Translations under genes and position numbers: made by a program
Notes under the pieces: model-generated
The model's input: only the letters and a program-made list of their open reading frames with translations
The model's database searches: none
Told to the model about the DNA's origin: nothing
Part shown: positions 3,969-6,906 of the stretch, piece by piece
Layout of the letters: the number at the start of each line of letters is the position of its first letter
How positions within the stretch are numbered: the first letter of the stretch is position 1
Assembly: GCA_045617225.1 (NCBI GenBank)
Contig: JAZLIC010000033.1
Coordinates: forward strand, 1 to 6,906
Source: JAZLIC01 sp045617225
Lineage (GTDB): Bacteria; Bacillota; Clostridia; Monoglobales; Monoglobaceae
Reading direction: 5' to 3'
DNA: 6,906 nt

Positions 3969-6296
3969 TTATTCAACACTGACAAAAATTTTATCTTTTT
4001 TCACAGTTACATTTGCAACAGAGCCGGCATTAAGCTTTCCTGTAATCAAGAGTTGTGCCAACTCATCTTCGATATTTTGCTCAATATATCTGCGCATAGG
4101 TCTTGCACCGTATAATCTGTTATACGCTTCTTTAACCACAAGCTCTTTTGCAGAGTCATCTACATTAAGGGAAACGCCCTTTTCTTCAAGGCCTTCCGAT
4201 AAATCATTTATCATTAAAGTAACAATCTGCACAAGCTCGTCTTTTTTAAGCTCTTTAAATATCACAGTTTCATCTACACGGTTTAAGAATTCCGGTCTGA
4301 ACAACTCCCTGAGCGCACGCTGAACCTTAATTGAAATTGCATCGTCTGCATCATTAAATCCGATAAGATTTGTCTTTTGGTCACTTCCTGCGTTAGAAGT
4401 CATAATTATAATTGTATTCTCAAATGATACTGTTCTGCCGTGACTGTCTGTTATTCTGCCATCGTCTAAAATTTGAAGCAACATATTAAACACGTCTTCG
4501 TGTGCTTTTTCAATCTCATCTAAAAGTATTACGGAATACGGATGCCGTCTGACCTTTTCGGTCAACTGTCCTGCGTCATCATAACCCACATATCCGGGAG
4601 GCGAGCCGATAAGCTTTGATACGGAGTGCTTCTCCATATACTCCGACATATCAATTCTAATCAAAGAGTCCTCGCCGTCAAATACTTCACAGGCAATACG
4701 CTTTACAAGCTCCGTTTTACCGACACCGGTGGGACCCACAAATATAAATGAAACCGGTCTGCGTTTTAAGCTTATTCCGGCACGCTTACGCCTGATTGCA
4801 CGCGCAACCTTATCTACTACCTCATCTTGTCCGATAAACCGCTTGTGCAGTCTTTCTTCAAGACCGATAAGCTTACTTGTTTCATATTCCGAAATATGCT
4901 TTACGGGAATTTTGGTCCAATTCTCTATAACTGCCGCAACATCATCGGCGGTTATATAAGTTCTGATACCGTCTGCCTCAAACTTCTTTATATCTTCTTG
5001 AAGCTTACACTCATAGCTTTTAAGTGAAGCAACGTTCTGCAAATCTTCCATAGAGTCTGCCGCTGCAGTGTTTTCTGCTTCTTCTCGCTTTGCCTTGGCT
5101 TCCTCATACTCTTCTTTAAGTTTTGCAAGCTCAATCAACTTTTGGTTTTCAAGGTTTGCTTTTGATGCCGCCTCGTCAATTACATCAATGGCTTTATCAG
5201 GCATAAACCTATCCTGAATGTACCTCTCTGCAAGCACAGTTGCACACCTTACAATATCATCGGTTATCACTACCTGATGATAGTCTTCATAATATCCTTT
5301 TATGCCTTTTATTATATCTATTGTTTCATCAATGGTCGGTTCCTCAATCAAAACAGGTTGAAATCTGCGTTCAAGCGCCGCATCTTTTTCGATATACTTA
5401 CGATATTCCTCAACAGTTGTAGCGCCGATAACCTGTATTTCGCCTTTTGAAAGAGATGGCTTTAAGATGTTGCCTGCACTAAGTCCGCCCTCGGAATCAC
5501 CTGTGCCGGATATTGTATGGATTTCATCAATAACAAGTATAATATTTCCCTTTTCCTTAACCTCGTTAATGATATTTCTCATTCTGGACTCAAACTGACC
5601 TCTAAACTGCGTACCGGCAACGACCGTCGCCATATCCAAAAGATAAATTTCATAGTTTAAAAGCTTTATAGGTACATCACCCGATGCAATCTTTAATGCA
5701 AGTCCTTCTGCTATCGCAGTCTTACCAACGCCCGGTTCACCTATAAGACAAGGGTTATTCTTGGTGCGCCTGTTAAGGATTTGTATCGTGCGTTCAAGCT
5801 CACGTTCTCTGCCGATAACACGGTCAATTTCGCCGTTCCTTGCTTTCTCAGTCAGATTGATTCCGTACATATTCAAGAACTTGCTTTTACTTTTCTTCTC
5901 TTTTTTCTTAGGCGCATCTTCTTTGCTGTCCTCATTTTTATCCGAAGCGTCATTACCGCCCATCATCTTTTGAAAGAATGCAAAAGGATTTTTCTGTGCA
6001 CCATGCTCGTCTGCATCTTCCATTTCATCAAACATACCGAACTGCTCCGCCATTTCCTCAGGGTCGCCCATTTCGTTAAACACATTTAAGACCTCACGGT
6101 TGAGATTATCCATCTCCTCGGGGTCTAAGTTCATATTCTCCATAATAGAATTTATAGGCGCTAAATTAAGCTCCTTTGCACAGCTTAAGCAATAGCCCTC
6201 GTTCTTTTGCTTGCCGTCAGCATCAATTTTCGATATATATACAACCGCTAAATTCTTGTTACACTTGCAACAGAGCATAGGTGCTTTATTATCCAC
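3969..6296 (-). CDS. clpE: ClpE-like ATP-dependent Clp protease ATP-binding subunit (Hsp100 unfoldase)
   Basis: A 775-residue class I Hsp100 AAA+ protein. It has no ClpC-type N-domain; instead a Cys4 zinc finger (Cys9, 12, 36, 39) opens the protein, the hallmark of ClpE. An unusually long acidic linker with a basic tail (PKKKEKKSKSK, 129-139) leads to AAA1 (Walker A GEPGVGKT 186-193; Walker B IDEIH, Asp257-Glu258; arginines in ALERRF). A charged coiled-coil middle segment (about 388-440) follows, then AAA2 (Walker A GPTGVGKT 521-528; Walker B LLDEIEKAH, Asp593-Glu594; sensor-2 YGARP). Residues 645-647, IGF, are the ClpP-docking tripeptide, so it should feed unfolded substrates to ClpP. Start: GTG at 6296 with GGAGG 7 nt upstream; a GTG at 6323 gives a longer frame but has no suitable ribosome binding site. 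A sigma-A-like promoter (6366-6338) precedes it. The choice of clpE over clpC rests on the zinc finger. Confidence 0.93.
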   Translation of the reverse strand: MDNKAPMLCCKCNKNLAVVYISKIDADGKQKNEGYCLSCAKELNLAPINSIMENMNLDPEEMDNLNREVLNVFNEMGDPEEMAEQFGMFDEMEDADEHGAQKNPFAFFQKMMGGNDASDKNEDSKEDAPKKKEKKSKSKFLNMYGINLTEKARNGEIDRVIGRERELERTIQILNRRTKNNPCLIGEPGVGKTAIAEGLALKIASGDVPIKLLNYEIYLLDMATVVAGTQFRGQFESRMRNIINEVKEKGNIILVIDEIHTISGTGDSEGGLSAGNILKPSLSKGEIQVIGATTVEEYRKYIEKDAALERRFQPVLIEEPTIDETIDIIKGIKGYYEDYHQVVITDDIVRCATVLAERYIQDRFMPDKAIDVIDEAASKANLENQKLIELAKLKEEYEEAKAKREEAENTAAADSMEDLQNVASLKSYECKLQEDIKKFEADGIRTYITADDVAAVIENWTKIPVKHISEYETSKLIGLEERLHKRFIGQDEVVDKVARAIRRKRAGISLKRRPVSFIFVGPTGVGKTELVKRIACEVFDGEDSLIRIDMSEYMEKHSVSKLIGSPPGYVGYDDAGQLTEKVRRHPYSVILLDEIEKAHEDVFNMLLQILDDGRITDSHGRTVSFENTIIIMTSNAGSDQKTNLIGFNDADDAISIKVQRALRELFRPEFLNRVDETVIFKELKKDELVQIVTLMINDLSEGLEEKGVSLNVDDSAKELVVKEAYNRLYGARPMRRYIEQNIEDELAQLLITGKLNAGSVANVTVKKDKIFVSVE

Positions 6297-6303
6297 AAAA
6301 ACG

Positions 6304-6308
6304 CCTCC
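6304..6308 (-). promoter_or_regulatory. Ribosome binding site of clpE, decides the start
   Basis: GGAGG (6308-6304) lies 7 nt before the GTG at 6296. It sits inside the frame opened by the GTG at 6323, which argues that the longer nine-residue extension is not translated. Confidence 0.8.
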
Positions 6309-6337
6309 AAGTTGAAATTTCACTTCCGTGAGATATA

Positions 6338-6366
6338 ATCATAACATATTTAATTTAAAAATTCAA
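6338..6366 (-). promoter_or_regulatory. Sigma-A-type promoter of clpE
   Basis: TTGAAT (6366-6361) as -35, a 17-bp spacer ending in TGT (extended -10) and TATGAT (6343-6338) as -10. Transcription should start near 6331, giving a leader of about 34 nt. No tandem GGTCAAA heptads of a CtsR operator and no CIRCE element are visible, although clpE is CtsR-controlled in B. subtilis. TTGAATTT occurs twice here (6388-6381 and 6366-6359), 22 bp apart; the second copy contains the -35. Confidence 0.75.
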
Positions 6367-6386
6367 CTGAAATATAATGTAAATTC

Positions 6387-6427
6387 AAAAAATAAGTGTC
6401 AAGAGAACCGTTCTCTTGACACTTATT
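6387..6427 (-). terminator. Perfect 17-bp rho-independent terminator after the orphan ORF
   Basis: AATAAGTGTCAAGAGAA (6427-6411) and TTCTCTTGACACTTATT (6407-6391) pair perfectly around CGG, followed directly by more Ts (TTATTTTTTG). It begins 7 nt after the stop codon of the upstream ORF. The 3' arm carries TTGACA (6402-6397), which has CATTAT (6379-6374) 17 bp downstream, so a second, weaker clpE promoter could be embedded here. Confidence 0.9.
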
Positions 6428-6434
6428 GTAAATA

Positions 6435-6824
6435 TCATTTTTTATCCTCTAATTTGCGAAACACTTTTCGTTCCTCATCAGAAAATTCGTTAAATCCTGA
6501 TAGATATTGAATATGCTCATCTTCTATACGCCGACTTCGGTAAAGAAGATTCCCTTGCGAATCTCGACTATACTCCTCTACAAATTCGCTCTCAGGAATT
6601 GTAATATATACTCTGCAAAGGTTATTTTCATCTATAATAGCATACCCTTCCTCAGATATCACATATAATCTTTTTTTCTTAACTTTGTGATTCTTAACCT
6701 TTTTCAAAACAACATCTGATATGCCATTTCCTTCCATATCCAAATGGTTACTGTCATAATAATGACCTAATTCATACATGTTTTCCCATATTAATATGGT
6801 ATCCTTTCGCAGCATAAAAATCAT
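6435..6824 (-). CDS. Hypothetical protein, unrecognised family, start uncertain
   Basis: Up to 129 residues, and I recognise no family. It has no signal peptide or clear membrane segment, only one cysteine, and is highly charged: a lysine-rich run (KKVKNHKVKKKR, about 41-52), a probable beta-rich middle (LYVISEEGYAIIDENN, VYITIPES) and an acidic/basic C-terminus ending LEDKK. It looks cytosolic. Neither ATG at 6824 nor 6815 has a Shine-Dalgarno; ATG at 6779 (114 aa, MYELGHYY) has a weak GGGA nearby. The frame stays open upstream to a TGA at 6890, through a GC-rich patch with no usual start codon. Four of its nine arginines use CGA, which I found nowhere among the clpE arginine codons I checked. 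A clear terminator supports a real transcript. It could be a recently acquired gene, or the remnant of a longer one cut by the patch upstream. Confidence 0.6.
   Translation of the reverse strand: MIFMLRKDTILIWENMYELGHYYDSNHLDMEGNGISDVVLKKVKNHKVKKKRLYVISEEGYAIIDENNLCRVYITIPESEFVEEYSRDSQGNLLYRSRRIEDEHIQYLSGFNEFSDEERKVFRKLEDKK
6786..6799. repeat. 14-bp perfect palindrome CCATATTAATATGG
   Basis: The palindrome lies 6 nt before the alternative start at 6779. If that start is used it falls in the leader or promoter and could be an operator. If the 6824 start is used it is inside the coding region and may be chance. Confidence 0.4.
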
Positions 6825-6841
6825 ATGTATGTAAGCGTCTC

Positions 6842-6895
6842 GGCGGTTCGGCGTTCGCCAAAGGCGCTGTATTATGTTACCGACACATCACCGCC
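6842..6895. repeat. GC-rich nested inverted-repeat element at the right edge
   Basis: On the plus strand GGCGGTTCGG (6842-6851) is complementary to CCGA (6880-6883) and ACCGCC (6890-6895), which are separated by a 6-nt bulge. Inside lies CGCC-AAA-GGCG (6856-6866), with an alternative GGCG-TT-CGCC (6850-6859). The patch is much more GC-rich than anything else in the window and holds no usable gene. It resembles a dispersed intergenic repeat or a folded RNA, but only one copy is visible here. Confidence 0.45.
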
Positions 6896-6906
6896 CCTTT
6901 GTGTTT

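Noticed and set aside
3961..4323. Plus-strand ORFs such as those at 3961-4323, 1351-1668, 538-846 and 5781-6089
   Set aside because: They are shadows of clpE, ligA and rpsO in other frames, with low-complexity Ser/Leu/Phe-rich translations and no gene-like start signals.
6881..6890. Tiny ORF (three codons) on the minus strand after GGGGCGGTG in the GC-rich patch
   Set aside because: Three codons with a chance Shine-Dalgarno are no evidence for a translated gene.
1..6906. A defence, toxin-antitoxin, secretion or biosynthetic system
   Set aside because: Apart from one orphan ORF, every gene is a housekeeping or sporulation gene with its own transcription signals; no cluster of unknown genes is present.

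Overview
The window comes from a low-GC, endospore-forming Gram-positive bacterium, most likely a clostridial (Oscillospiraceae/Ruminococcus-like) Firmicute. The evidence is a YunB-type sporulation protein, a ClpE-type Clp ATPase with an N-terminal zinc finger, the rpsO-pnp gene pair, strong AGGAGG-type ribosome binding sites and sigma-A-like promoters. The order-level placement is inference; nothing in the window fixes a species. All genes lie on the minus strand, so transcription runs from high to low coordinates. I see no convincing gene on the plus strand, and no tRNA, rRNA or CRISPR array.

Layout in transcriptional order. (1) 6906-6825: a GC-rich patch with nested inverted repeats, unlike the AT-rich surroundings. 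(2) 6824-6435: an unrecognised ORF of up to 129 aa with CGA-rich arginine codon use, closed by a perfect 17-bp terminator hairpin. (3) 6296-3969: clpE-like ATPase/unfoldase, 775 aa from a GTG start, with its own promoter at 6366-6338. (4) 3921-3619: a 100-aa lipoprotein whose mature part is built on an exact 11-residue repeat, closed by a 14-bp bidirectional terminator. (5) 3509-2811: yunB-like sporulation membrane protein, with a candidate sporulation-sigma promoter. (6) 2735-741: ligA, complete NAD+-dependent DNA ligase, with a sigma-A-like promoter. (7) 585-322: rpsO (S15), with a near-consensus promoter and a structured leader that may be autoregulatory. (8) 167-1: the first 55 codons of pnp (PNPase), preceded by a long A/T-rich hairpin.

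The genes are mostly housekeeping: protein quality control (ClpE), replication and repair (LigA), translation (S15) and RNA decay (PNPase), plus two cell-envelope proteins of which one is tied to sporulation. Each unit has a recognisable promoter or terminator, so this reads as several short transcription units rather than one operon. clpE plus the lipoprotein and rpsO plus pnp are the likeliest co-transcribed pairs.

No undescribed multi-gene system is apparent. The parts that deserve a second look are the hendecad-repeat lipoprotein, the rpsO leader whose hairpin can pair with the rpsO Shine-Dalgarno, the rpsO-pnp hairpin, and the orphan ORF with the GC-rich structured patch at the right edge. 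Four genes (pnp, rpsO, ligA, clpE) also have an upstream in-frame start codon that a longest-ORF rule would wrongly choose.
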